Below, piece by piece: positions 1 to 5,503 of a DNA stretch of 5,788 bases (position 1 is its first letter; each line of letters begins with the position of its first letter). Under the pieces are notes generated by a model that saw only the letters and a program-made list of their open reading frames with translations, had not been told where the DNA came from and did no database searches. The position numbers and the translations under genes were made by a program. The stretch is from assembly GCA_041485125.1 (NCBI GenBank), contig JBGPIT010000322.1:1-5788 (forward strand). The letters are read 5' to 3'. This stretch comes from JBGPIT01 sp041485125 (GTDB taxonomy: Bacteria; Desulfobacterota; Binatia; UTPRO1).

Positions 1-718
1 ACGCTTGTCCGGCGACGATGCCGGTCGAGGTGCCGCGGCTCAGCGCAACTTGGTCGCCGTCGATCCGCACGATCTCGACGGGAACGAGCGCGTCGAGTAC
101 CTGATGTGCGAGCTGCTCGCCGGCGCGACGTTGCAGATCGCGCCATGCCTGCTCCGCGTCGACGCCGTTGACGTCGCGGGCGTCGAGTTGCGACTCCGCG
201 GTGCTTGCGACCACGATGCGGCTGGTCTCGACCTCGATCACGCGGAACGTGAACCGGATACGACCCGAGGCCGTGTGCTCGTCGCGCGTCGTATACGGCA
301 GTCGGCGGTCGCCCTGCGCGAGCTCGGCCGTGCGCAACGTGCCGACGATGAAGTACTCGGCGCCGAGCATCTTGCCGAGCTTCGCCGCCTGATTCGGGTC
401 GGTGATCTCGGTCTTCGTGAGCTGCTGCTCTTCGAGCAGAGTATCGAGCCGGGTGCGCTCGACCACATCGAAGGCCTCCGTCCGGACGAGCGCCTCGATC
501 AGCTGATCGTGTAGGAACGTCGTCTCGACCGGCGTCCACCAGGGAATCACGAGCGCGGTGGGGATCTCGAGCCGCGCGATCGCGATCTGCGGACGCTCGC
601 GCCGATGCTCGGTCTCATGACGCGTGCATCCGACGGTCGTCGCGACGACGAGCGCTGCGACCAGGCACACGCCGGCGCCGAAACAAGGGCGATCAGCGCG
701 CATCGGGAATTGAGCCAT
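1..718 (-). CDS. CsgG-family lipoprotein, 3' end missing (left window edge)
   Basis: I translated this frame by hand; it is open from an ATG at 718 to the left edge, giving about 239 residues and no stop. Residues 1-31 look like a lipoprotein signal peptide: a basic start, a hydrophobic stretch at about 13-29, and a lipobox-like TVGC with Cys31 as the putative lipidated residue. The mature part matches the CsgG pattern: 'FDVVERTRLDTLLEEQ' at 83-98, then 'AAKLGKMLGAEYFIVGTL' at 111-128. CsgG proteins form curli-secretion pores in the outer membrane, but many relatives are envelope lipoproteins unrelated to curli, and no curli genes are visible here. The last visible part, 'VALSRGTSTGIVAG', resembles a small C-terminal beta module found in some envelope proteins. 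No clear Shine-Dalgarno precedes ATG 718; Met6 (703) is an alternative but would shorten the signal peptide. Family call is firm, role unknown. Confidence 0.82.
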   Translation of the reverse strand, partial: MAQFPMRADRPCFGAGVCLVAALVVATTVGCTRHETEHRRERPQIAIARLEIPTALVIPWWTPVETTFLHDQLIEALVRTEAFDVVERTRLDTLLEEQQLTKTEITDPNQAAKLGKMLGAEYFIVGTLRTAELAQGDRRLPYTTRDEHTASGRIRFTFRVIEVETSRIVVASTAESQLDARDVNGVDAEQAWRDLQRRAGEQLAHQVLDALVPVEIVRIDGDQVALSRGTSTGIVAGQA

Positions 719-882
719 GCCGGCGAGTCCGCGACTGCATCGAAGCTCCAAGTGAATCGTGTTCGCTGAGTGCGGAGGAGCCGATACCCGGACTTCGAAT
801 CGAGCTCAAGCAGAATGCAGTTCGACCATCACGTCCGAGACCAGGCTAGAGCACATTTGTGCCGATATGGAACGAACTATCT

Positions 883-898
883 GAGGGAGTGAGGGAGT
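883..898. repeat. Tandem octamer, two copies
   Basis: GAGGGAGT occurs twice in direct succession, 883-890 and 891-898. It lies in the 195-base gap between the stop of the luciferase-like gene (914) and the start of the CsgG-family gene (718). The rest of that gap shows no gene, only a small GCACA-TT-TGTGC inverted repeat at 851-862 with no T-run. No function is evident. Confidence 0.5.
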
Positions 899-913
899 GC
901 TCGGGGGGTATGC

Positions 914-1756
914 CTACGATCCTGCGAGCGACCCGAGCGTGTCGACGAAGCGGAGGCTTTCGTCGAGCGACGTGGCGTTGGTGAAGAAAATCAGCCGCTC
1001 GACGCCGATCGCGGCGTAGCGCTCGACCGTCTCGCGCGTCGGCGGAAGGCTCGGCGTCACCGAGAGCTCGATCGGTCCGAGATCGGCGGGACGCTCGCCG
1101 CGCTCGACGTAGTGTTGGATGAATTGCACCATTTCCTCGGTTTGCTCGATCGTCATGAGGAAGCCGTACCAGCCGTTGCCGTAGCGGACGGTGCGTCGTG
1201 CGGCGCCGCGGCTCTGACCGCCGACGATGATCGGTGGGTGCGGCTTCTGCACCGGCCGCGGCTGCGCGCCGATCCCCTCGAACGAGAAGAAGCGTCCATG
1301 GAAGGCCGGCTTGTCCATCGTCCAGAGCGCCTTCAGGACCTGGATCGCCTCGTCGGTGACCTTGCCGCGCTCCGCGAAGGGCGCGCCGAGCGCACGGAAC
1401 TCCGGCTCGAGATATCCGGCGCCGAGACCGAAGATCAGCCGGCCGCGCGAGACGACGTCGACGGTCGTCAGCTCCTTCGCGAGCACGAGCGGGTTCCGTT
1501 GCGGCAGGATGATGATGCCGGTGCCGAGACGGATGCGCTGCGTATGCGCGGCGACGTGCGCGAGCGCGGCGGCCGGGTCGAGGAACGGCAGCCATGGCGG
1601 TGCCGGTGACGGCGGCGCCTGCGGATCGGGCAGGACGACGTGCTCACCGGTCCACAGCGACTCGAGGCCGGCCGCTTCCGCGGCACGCGCGATCGCGACC
1701 ATCGCGTCGGGGTCGGCCGCGACTCCGAAATTGATCCCGAAGAGTGCGATCTTCAT
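914..1756 (-). CDS. Luciferase-like monooxygenase family oxidoreductase, probably F420-dependent
   Basis: A 280-residue protein with the bacterial luciferase-like TIM-barrel pattern. It opens MKIALFGINFG, followed by 'EAAGLESLWTGEHVVLP' at 27-43, where E38-H39 matches the conserved WxxEHh segment. Next come 'IRLGTGIIILPQRNP' at 75-89 and 'LAKELTTVDVVSRGRLIFGLGAG' at 92-114, the family's central signature. 'PPIIVGGQS' at 174-182 is the strand and glycine loop expected near the cofactor phosphate. This layout fits the subgroup of about 280 residues usually annotated as F420-dependent (Rv2161c-like). Such enzymes move hydride between reduced F420 (or FMN) and small organic substrates in the cytosol; the substrate cannot be read from sequence. 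The ATG at 1756 is chosen because the fold begins immediately there, although the frame stays open upstream to 2059 and no strong Shine-Dalgarno is seen. It diverges from msrA. FMN rather than F420 as cofactor cannot be excluded. Confidence 0.9.
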   Translation of the reverse strand: MKIALFGINFGVAADPDAMVAIARAAEAAGLESLWTGEHVVLPDPQAPPSPAPPWLPFLDPAAALAHVAAHTQRIRLGTGIIILPQRNPLVLAKELTTVDVVSRGRLIFGLGAGYLEPEFRALGAPFAERGKVTDEAIQVLKALWTMDKPAFHGRFFSFEGIGAQPRPVQKPHPPIIVGGQSRGAARRTVRYGNGWYGFLMTIEQTEEMVQFIQHYVERGERPADLGPIELSVTPSLPPTRETVERYAAIGVERLIFFTNATSLDESLRFVDTLGSLAGS

Positions 1757-1789
1757 GGGCGCGATTCGTACCTGATCCGCACGCCCCGT

Positions 1790-1811
1790 GAAACGCCGGC
1801 GCCGTGGTTTC
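1790..1811. promoter_or_regulatory. Candidate operator: 22-bp dyad between divergent genes
   Basis: The left arm GAAACGCCGGC (1790-1800) and right arm GCCGTGGTTTC (1801-1811) are inverted copies matching at 9 of 11 positions, with no spacer. The outer GAAAC/GTTTC pair is perfect. The dyad lies 34 bases upstream of the luciferase-like start and 60 bases upstream of msrA, so a bound protein could affect both promoters. A cruciform or RNA hairpin is an alternative reading. No bound regulator is identified. Confidence 0.35.
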
Positions 1812-1859
1812 GAAGCGCGTCCGGCGGCGCTACGATGCGACCGCGACGTCGCGACCATC

Positions 1860-1865
1860 AGGAGG
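1860..1865 (+). promoter_or_regulatory. Ribosome binding site of msrA
   Basis: A perfect AGGAGG lies 6 bases before the ATG at 1872. It fixes the msrA start, because the reading frame itself continues upstream to another ATG at 1788 that has no comparable site. Confidence 0.85.
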
Positions 1866-1871
1866 CCGACC

Positions 1872-2531
1872 ATGTTCCGAATGCTGAGCGAGAAGAAGCT
1901 GCGGATTCCGACTGCGGACGAGGCGCTGCCCGGGCGCGCGGATCGGATGCCCGTACCCGAGCGCCACTTCGTGAACGGAAATCCGCTCGAGCCGCCGTTC
2001 CCCGCCGGGATGGAGCTCGCGCTCTTCGGCCTCGGATGCTTCTGGGGGGCGGAGCGCAAGTTCTGGGAGATCCCCGGCGTCTACTCGACCTCGGTCGGTT
2101 ACGCCGGCGGTCCGACGCGGAACCCGTCCTATGAGGAAGTGTGCTCGGGCCGCACCGGCCACACCGAGGCCGTGCGCGTCGTCTTCGACCCGGAGGTCGT
2201 CTCGTACGAGGACCTATTGCGCGTGTTCTGGGAGAGCCACGATCCGACGCAGGGCATGCAACAGGGCAACGACGTCGGCACCCAGTATCGCTCGGCGATC
2301 TACTACGTCGGCGACGCGCAACGTCGCGCCGCCGAGGCTTCGCGCGACGCGTTCCAGAAGGCGCTCACCAAGGCGCGCCACGGCACGATCACGACCGAGG
2401 TCGCGCCCGCGGGCGAGTTCTACTACGCTGAGGGTTACCACCAGCAGTATCTCGCGAAGAATCCGCGCGGCTACTGCGGACTCGGCGGCACCGGCGTCAC
2501 CTGCCCGATCGGGATCGCGCCGACCGAATGA
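1872..2531 (+). CDS. msrA: Peptide-methionine (S)-S-oxide reductase MsrA
   Basis: A 219-residue cytosolic repair enzyme that reduces the S epimer of methionine sulfoxide in oxidised proteins, normally recycled by thioredoxin. The catalytic motif GCFWG is at 55-59, with nucleophile Cys56. The substrate-pocket segments follow: 'GYAGGPTRNPSYEEVCSG', 'TGHTEAVRVVFDP' and 'QGNDVGTQYRSAIYY'. The C-terminus 'GYCGLGGTGVTCPIG' carries two candidate resolving cysteines, Cys202 and Cys211, so this is a three-cysteine type like the Escherichia coli enzyme. Length and the N-terminal extension of about 45 residues before the core also resemble that enzyme (about 212 residues). The start is set by a perfect AGGAGG. 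It diverges from the luciferase-like gene and is followed, 94 bases after its stop, by the glutathione S-transferase-like gene in the same direction, so co-transcription is plausible. No MsrB is fused or adjacent. Confidence 0.97.
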   Translation: MFRMLSEKKLRIPTADEALPGRADRMPVPERHFVNGNPLEPPFPAGMELALFGLGCFWGAERKFWEIPGVYSTSVGYAGGPTRNPSYEEVCSGRTGHTEAVRVVFDPEVVSYEDLLRVFWESHDPTQGMQQGNDVGTQYRSAIYYVGDAQRRAAEASRDAFQKALTKARHGTITTEVAPAGEFYYAEGYHQQYLAKNPRGYCGLGGTGVTCPIGIAPTE

Positions 2532-2625
2532 TCGCGCGCGCGGCTCAGCGTTTCGAGTCGCCGCCGATCGCGCCGCGAGCCGGCGCTTGCTTCACCGCCG
2601 CGAGCATGGTCGCGTGGAGGCGTCG

Positions 2626-3432
2626 ATGAGCTATCCGATCCTCTGGCACTTCCCGGTGTCGCACTTCGCGGAGAAGGCGCGTTGGGCGCTCGATTGGAAG
2701 CGGATTCCGCACGTCCGCCGTGCGCTCGGGGTGGGCTACGTCCCGCGCGCGTTCTGGGCGACCGGGCAGCTGCGGTTGCCGATCCTCTTCCTCGACGGTA
2801 CCGCGATCGCCGACTCGACGCGCATCATCGCCGCGCTCGAAGGTCTCGCACCGGATCCGCCGCTCTATCCCGCCGACGCCGCTGAGCGCCGTCGAGCGCT
2901 CGACCTCGAGGACTATTTCGACGAAGGCCTCGGTCATGCATTGCGCGCGGTCATCATCGGAACGCTCTTCGAGCGCGAGCCGGCGGCGGCGTTCGACGCC
3001 CTGTCGACCGGCATGGGGCCTGCCGCGCGTCGGGCGATGGGGCTGATGTCGCCGCTCTTCGCCGGCTTCTACCGCCGCCGTCACGACATCAATGCCGCGA
3101 CCGTCGAGCGCGGGCGCGTGCGAGTGCAGGAGGCGCTCGACAGAATCGCCGCGGAGCTCGGGCCCTCCCGGTTCCTTGTCGGCGATCGCTTCAGCGTTGC
3201 CGATCTCACCGCCGCGGCCTTGTTGTCGCCGATCGTGCGTCCGCCCGAGTTTCCCTATCTGCCGGCGGGTCCGATACCGGAGTCGACCGCGTCGTACCGC
3301 GACGAGCTTGCCGCCCATCCGGCGTTCGCGTGGGCCGCGGAGATCTACCGCCATCATCGCGGCGTATCGGCGGAGGTCCCGGTTGCTCCTGCGGACGAGC
3401 GCGGCGTCGTGCTCACCCCTCGAGCATCATGA
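2626..3432 (+). CDS. Glutathione S-transferase family protein
   Basis: A 268-residue two-domain GST-like protein. The N-terminal thioredoxin-like domain (about 3-75) opens with 'HFPVSHFAEKARWALDWKRIPH' split over 8-29; Ser12 occupies the usual catalytic or thiol-contacting site. 'LRLPILFLDG' at 49-58 carries the cis-proline (Pro52), and D63-S64 stands at the E/Q-S position that holds the gamma-glutamyl group of glutathione. The helical C-terminal domain contains 'FLVGDRFSVADLTAAAL', with S190-V-A-D193 as the conserved N-capping box. GSTs conjugate or reduce compounds with glutathione in the cytosol; the substrate here is unknown. GGAGG at 2616-2620, 5 bases before ATG 2626, supports this start. 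The open frame reaching back to 2131 is a shadow inside msrA. Its stop overlaps the start of the next gene. At 268 residues it is longer than the usual 200-230, through a long helical middle and a Val/Pro-rich tail. Confidence 0.9.
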   Translation: MSYPILWHFPVSHFAEKARWALDWKRIPHVRRALGVGYVPRAFWATGQLRLPILFLDGTAIADSTRIIAALEGLAPDPPLYPADAAERRRALDLEDYFDEGLGHALRAVIIGTLFEREPAAAFDALSTGMGPAARRAMGLMSPLFAGFYRRRHDINAATVERGRVRVQEALDRIAAELGPSRFLVGDRFSVADLTAAALLSPIVRPPEFPYLPAGPIPESTASYRDELAAHPAFAWAAEIYRHHRGVSAEVPVAPADERGVVLTPRAS

Positions 3433-3941
3433 CTGCACCGAGCGCCGCCGACGGAGTGTGGTACTTCGCCTACGGCAGCAACATGCACCCCGCGATCTTC
3501 TGCGAGCGGCGCGGCATGCGGCCGCGCGTGATGCGGCCGGGGCGTCTTGCCGACTATCGGCTCTGCTTCAACCTCGCGATCGGACCTGGTGAGCGCGGCG
3601 TCGGCAACATCGAGCTCGCGGACGGCGAATGCACGTGGGGCGTGCTCTACCTCCTCACCGACGAAGAGCTGACCCGGCTCGACAAGACCGAAGGCGTCGG
3701 CTTCGGCGCATACGCGCGGATGGTCCTCGAGGTCGTCGCGGCGGACGGCGAGCGGGTGCTCGCGCACACCTACCATTCGACGAGGACGTGCGAAGGGCGG
3801 AAGCCCTCGGCACGGTATCTCGGTCTCCTGCTCGAGGGCGCGCGTCGCCACGGCCTGCCGGCGGAGTACGTCGCGACGCTCGAAGCCTCTGAGCTCGCGA
3901 TCGACGAGCGCGAAGGCGCCGCGGCGCCACCCACTTCCTGA
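3429..3941 (+). CDS. Gamma-glutamylcyclotransferase-like protein
   Basis: A 170-residue protein of the gamma-glutamylcyclotransferase fold. The substrate-binding motif 'YFAYGSNM' is at 12-19. 'TWGVLYLLTDEELTRLDKTEGV' (69-90, given here as one conserved segment) ends in Glu88, which aligns with the general-acid/base Glu98 of human GGCT. The later 'YLGLLLEGARRHGLPAEYV' also resembles the human-type enzyme rather than ChaC. Family members convert gamma-glutamyl amino acids to 5-oxoproline and a free amino acid. Some AIG2-like relatives act on other gamma-glutamyl amines, so the true substrate is uncertain. The ATG overlaps the GST stop (ATGA, 3429-3432) and lacks its own Shine-Dalgarno, which suggests translation by coupling. 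With a GST just upstream, a role in processing glutathione-derived peptides is a reasonable inference. Confidence 0.88.
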   Translation: MTAPSAADGVWYFAYGSNMHPAIFCERRGMRPRVMRPGRLADYRLCFNLAIGPGERGVGNIELADGECTWGVLYLLTDEELTRLDKTEGVGFGAYARMVLEVVAADGERVLAHTYHSTRTCEGRKPSARYLGLLLEGARRHGLPAEYVATLEASELAIDEREGAAAPPTS

Positions 3942-3980
3942 CGAGCGCGACCTCGTCGCAGCATCAGTCGCTGCTGATGC
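3940..3980. terminator. Two adjacent hairpins at convergent gene ends (possible bidirectional terminator)
   Basis: Two perfect inverted repeats lie between and across the stop codons of the converging cyclotransferase and TetR genes. The first is GACGAG-CGCGAC-CTCGTC at 3940-3957. The second is GCATCAG-TCGCTG-CTGATGC at 3961-3980, which includes the TetR stop codon. Neither is followed by a T-run on either strand, so they are not classical intrinsic terminators. They could still stabilise 3' ends or aid termination. Confidence 0.45.
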
Positions 3981-4641
3981 CGCGGATCAGGACGTCGGCC
4001 ACGACTTTCGCGTGCGCGCGGATCACCTCGGGACGATAGGGGTCGGGACCGCCGAGGCGTGTCGCGAGCGCGTGGGAGGTATACGGTCCCGCGCCGCCGT
4101 CGGTGAGAAGAAAGAAGATCGTCCGTGCGTCGACATCGCGACGGACTCTTTCCTCGGACTGCGCACGTGCGAAGAGCGCGCTCCATAGCGGCGTCACGCG
4201 CGCGACGTGCCGGTCGAAGATGTAGTCGAGTCGCGGCCCGCCGAGCGCGCCTTCGCGCGCGATGATGAGACCGTTCGCCGGATAGCGCGCCGTCAGCGTG
4301 ATGAAGAGCACGAAGGCGTCGTGGAGCTGCTGCATGACGTCGCCTTGCGGCGGCGCGTCTTGCAGTGCGCGCGCGACCTCCGTCGTGACGGTCCCGAACG
4401 AGTAGTCGATGCACGCGCGCCAGAGCTCGGCCTTCGAGCGGAAGTAGTGGTGGACGAGGTTGTGGCTGACGCCGAGCCGGCGCGTCAGCTCGCGTACCGA
4501 CATCGCGTCGTAACCGGCGGTGGCGAAGACCTCGAGCGCGGCGTCGAGGATCGCCTCGTGCGCCAGCACCGCTCCTGCCGATGAGCGCGGTCGCCCCGCC
4601 CGCCGGGCACGCGGTCGCTTCGGACGCTTGGCGAGCGGCAT
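3964..4641 (-). CDS. TetR/AcrR-family transcriptional regulator
   Basis: A 225-residue regulator. A basic N-terminal arm (residues 5-19, mostly Arg/Lys) precedes the TetR DNA-binding domain. Helix 1 is 'AILDAALEVFATAGYDAMSV' at 30-49, followed by a helix-turn-helix 'VRELTRRLGVSHNLVHHYF' at 49-67 and 'RSKAELWRACIDYSF', the classic 'YFxSKxxLw' ending. The remaining 140 or so residues are the helical ligand-binding and dimerisation part, which does not reveal the inducer. The gene faces away from the VOC gene across 78 bases. A GTG at 4662 would add seven residues, but it lies inside the predicted operator and near the likely transcription start, so ATG 4641 is preferred; neither start has a Shine-Dalgarno. 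Divergent placement and the palindrome suggest self-repression plus repression of the VOC gene. Confidence 0.92.
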   Translation of the reverse strand: MPLAKRPKRPRARRAGRPRSSAGAVLAHEAILDAALEVFATAGYDAMSVRELTRRLGVSHNLVHHYFRSKAELWRACIDYSFGTVTTEVARALQDAPPQGDVMQQLHDAFVLFITLTARYPANGLIIAREGALGGPRLDYIFDRHVARVTPLWSALFARAQSEERVRRDVDARTIFFLLTDGGAGPYTSHALATRLGGPDPYRPEVIRAHAKVVADVLIRGISSD

Positions 4642-4650
4642 GAGAGAAAC

Positions 4651-4670
4651 AATTTGACACACGTCTAATT
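4651..4670. promoter_or_regulatory. Candidate TetR operator: 20-bp inverted repeat
   Basis: AATTTGAC (4651-4658) and GTCTAATT (4663-4670) are inverted copies matching at 7 of 8 positions around the spacer ACAC. This AT-rich palindrome stands out in GC-rich DNA and lies exactly between the divergent TetR and VOC genes, 9 bases upstream of the TetR ATG. Its size and symmetry suit a TetR dimer. It contains TTGACA (4654-4659, plus strand), but no good -10 box follows at the right distance for the VOC gene. Confidence 0.6.
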
Positions 4671-4673
4671 ATC
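4668..4673 (-). promoter_or_regulatory. Candidate -10 element of the TetR gene
   Basis: On the minus strand these bases read GATAAT, matching 5 of 6 consensus -10 positions. Transcription would start near 4661, leaving a leader of about 20 bases before ATG 4641. It overlaps the right end of the palindrome, so a bound repressor would block it. No convincing -35 box lies at 16-18 bases. Confidence 0.4.
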
Positions 4674-4704
4674 TGGCAAGAGCACGGGACCAACTACGCT
4701 CGAC

Positions 4705-4710
4705 GGAGGT
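4705..4710 (+). promoter_or_regulatory. Ribosome binding site of the VOC gene
   Basis: GGAGGT lies 9 bases before ATG 4720. A second purine stretch, AAGGAG at 4712-4717, is only 2 bases from the ATG and probably too close to act. The site supports ATG 4720 as the start. Confidence 0.7.
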
Positions 4711-4719
4711 CAAGGAGTC

Positions 4720-5427
4720 ATGGGTGTTCCCAACGGCGTGCATCATCTCGCCATCGCCACGCGCGACGTGAAGTCGCAGGTCGAGTTCTTCACCGAGGTC
4801 TGCGGCATGGAGCTCGTCGCCATGTATTGGATGCACGGGGTCGAGAACACCGTCCACGCGTTCCTGCGCCTCGGCGACAGCTCGTCGGTCGCGCTCGTCC
4901 AAGCGCCCGAGATGCAGGCGATCGAGCCCGCGCTCGGTGTGTCGCACCCCGGTTTCACGGCCGGCAACGTCGCGGGCGGCGCCATGCAGCACGTCGCCTT
5001 CAACGTCGATTCCGAGGCCGAGCTGCTCGCCATGCGCGACCGCCTGCGCACCCACGGCCACTTCGTCATGGGCCCGATCGACCACGGCATGTGCCGCTCG
5101 ATCTACTCCACCGCGCCCGAGGGCCTGATGATCGAGTTCGCGACCTCGGCCGCGCCGATCGACGCCGATCAATGGATCGACCCCGAGGTCGTCGCCTACT
5201 GCGGCATGAGCGCGGAGGACGTCGCGCGCTATCGGCAGCCCGCGCCGTTCGTCTCGCGGAACGGCACGGTGCCGCAGCCCGACCCGCGCGCCAAACCGAA
5301 CTTCGTCTTTCCCGAGGAATGGCGCGAGCGCGGCGAGGCGATCTTCCAGATGACCGACGAGCAGATCGCGCAGGCGCTGAGCGTCCCGACGCCGCCGGTT
5401 CCGAAGAAGCGCGCCGTCAACGAGTGA
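4720..5427 (+). CDS. VOC-superfamily (glyoxalase / extradiol dioxygenase-like) protein with C-terminal extension
   Basis: A 235-residue protein. Residues 6-145 form two beta-alpha-beta-beta-beta modules of the vicinal oxygen chelate superfamily: 'GVHHLAIATRDVKSQVEFF' at 6-24 begins module 1, and 'MQHVAFNVDSEAELLAMRD' at 89-107 begins module 2. Candidate metal ligands are His9, His91 and Glu139 (in 'GLMIEFA'). The fourth glyoxalase position appears to be Gln61 ('VALVQ'). A 2-His-1-Glu set resembles Fe(II) extradiol or HPPD-type dioxygenases more than glyoxalase I, but this is inferred from spacing. Residues from about 146 to 235 ('WIDPEVVAYCGMS', a Pro-rich middle, 'FPEEWRERGEAIFQMTDEQ', a Lys/Arg tail) match no domain I recognise. 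Substrate unknown; possible classes are aromatic ring cleavage, isomerisation or binding. Probably controlled by the divergent TetR regulator. Confidence 0.88.
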   Translation: MGVPNGVHHLAIATRDVKSQVEFFTEVCGMELVAMYWMHGVENTVHAFLRLGDSSSVALVQAPEMQAIEPALGVSHPGFTAGNVAGGAMQHVAFNVDSEAELLAMRDRLRTHGHFVMGPIDHGMCRSIYSTAPEGLMIEFATSAAPIDADQWIDPEVVAYCGMSAEDVARYRQPAPFVSRNGTVPQPDPRAKPNFVFPEEWRERGEAIFQMTDEQIAQALSVPTPPVPKKRAVNE

Positions 5428-5428
5428 G

Positions 5429-5478
5429 GTAGTCGCGCGACGGATGCGGACCTCAAGGCGCCGCGCCGCTGCGACTAC
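5429..5478. terminator. Long-loop inverted repeat after the VOC stop
   Basis: GTAGTCGC (5429-5436) and GCGACTAC (5471-5478) are perfect inverted copies separated by 34 bases. The repeat begins one base after the VOC stop codon and fills most of the 81-base gap to the converging PAP2-like gene. The loop is itself GC-rich with short self-complementary stretches. No T-run follows, so a terminator role is only possible. Confidence 0.35.
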
Positions 5479-5503
5479 GATGAGCAGCGCGAGCGTGCCG
5501 CGC

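Noticed and set aside
5..514. Plus-strand open frame of 169 codons
   Set aside because: It lies opposite the CsgG-family gene, its translation is Arg/Leu/Asp-rich with no family pattern, and the minus-strand frame has clear CsgG motifs.
781..809. Possible promoter of the CsgG-family gene (TTGAGC, 17 bases, TATCGG on the minus strand)
   Set aside because: Only 4 of 6 and 3 of 6 consensus matches; the spacing is right, but such pairs arise by chance.
851..862. Small hairpin GCACA-TT-TGTGC as a terminator of the luciferase-like gene
   Set aside because: A 5-bp stem with a 2-base loop cannot form well, and no T-run follows.
846..1595. Minus-strand frame of 249 codons overlapping the luciferase-like gene
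   Set aside because: Arg/Ala-rich shadow in another frame of the same strand; the 914-1756 frame carries all the family motifs.
1808..1836. Possible msrA promoter (TTTCGA, 17 bases, TACGAT)
   Set aside because: Weak -35 match (3 of 6) and a modest -10 (4 of 6); not enough to list as a feature.
1757..2059. Upstream extension of the luciferase-like protein by 101 residues
   Set aside because: It would run antisense into msrA, and its sequence is basic and without family similarity; the fold begins at the ATG at 1756.
2131..2625. Upstream extension of the GST frame inside msrA
   Set aside because: Extremely Arg/Ala-rich out-of-frame reading of msrA; GGAGG before ATG 2626 and the start of the thioredoxin-like domain mark the true start.
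2606..2629. Seven-codon open frame ending in TGA across the GST start (ATGA)
   Set aside because: Without its own ribosome site it is probably chance; GGAGG serves the GST ATG directly.
2545..3357. Antisense open frame of 270 codons across the GST gene
   Set aside because: Typical high-GC antisense shadow: Arg-rich, without hydrophobic core or motifs, opposite a clear GST.
4639..4662. GTG at 4662 as the TetR start
   Set aside because: It falls within the palindrome and at the predicted transcription start, adds no domain sequence and has no Shine-Dalgarno.
3770..4693. Minus-strand frame of 307 codons spanning the TetR gene and the cyclotransferase end
   Set aside because: Low-complexity Arg/Ala translation in another frame; the TetR frame explains the region.
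4669..5172. Antisense frame opposite the VOC gene
   Set aside because: His/Asp/Arg-rich shadow with no recognisable domain; the VOC frame has a ribosome site and metal-ligand motifs.
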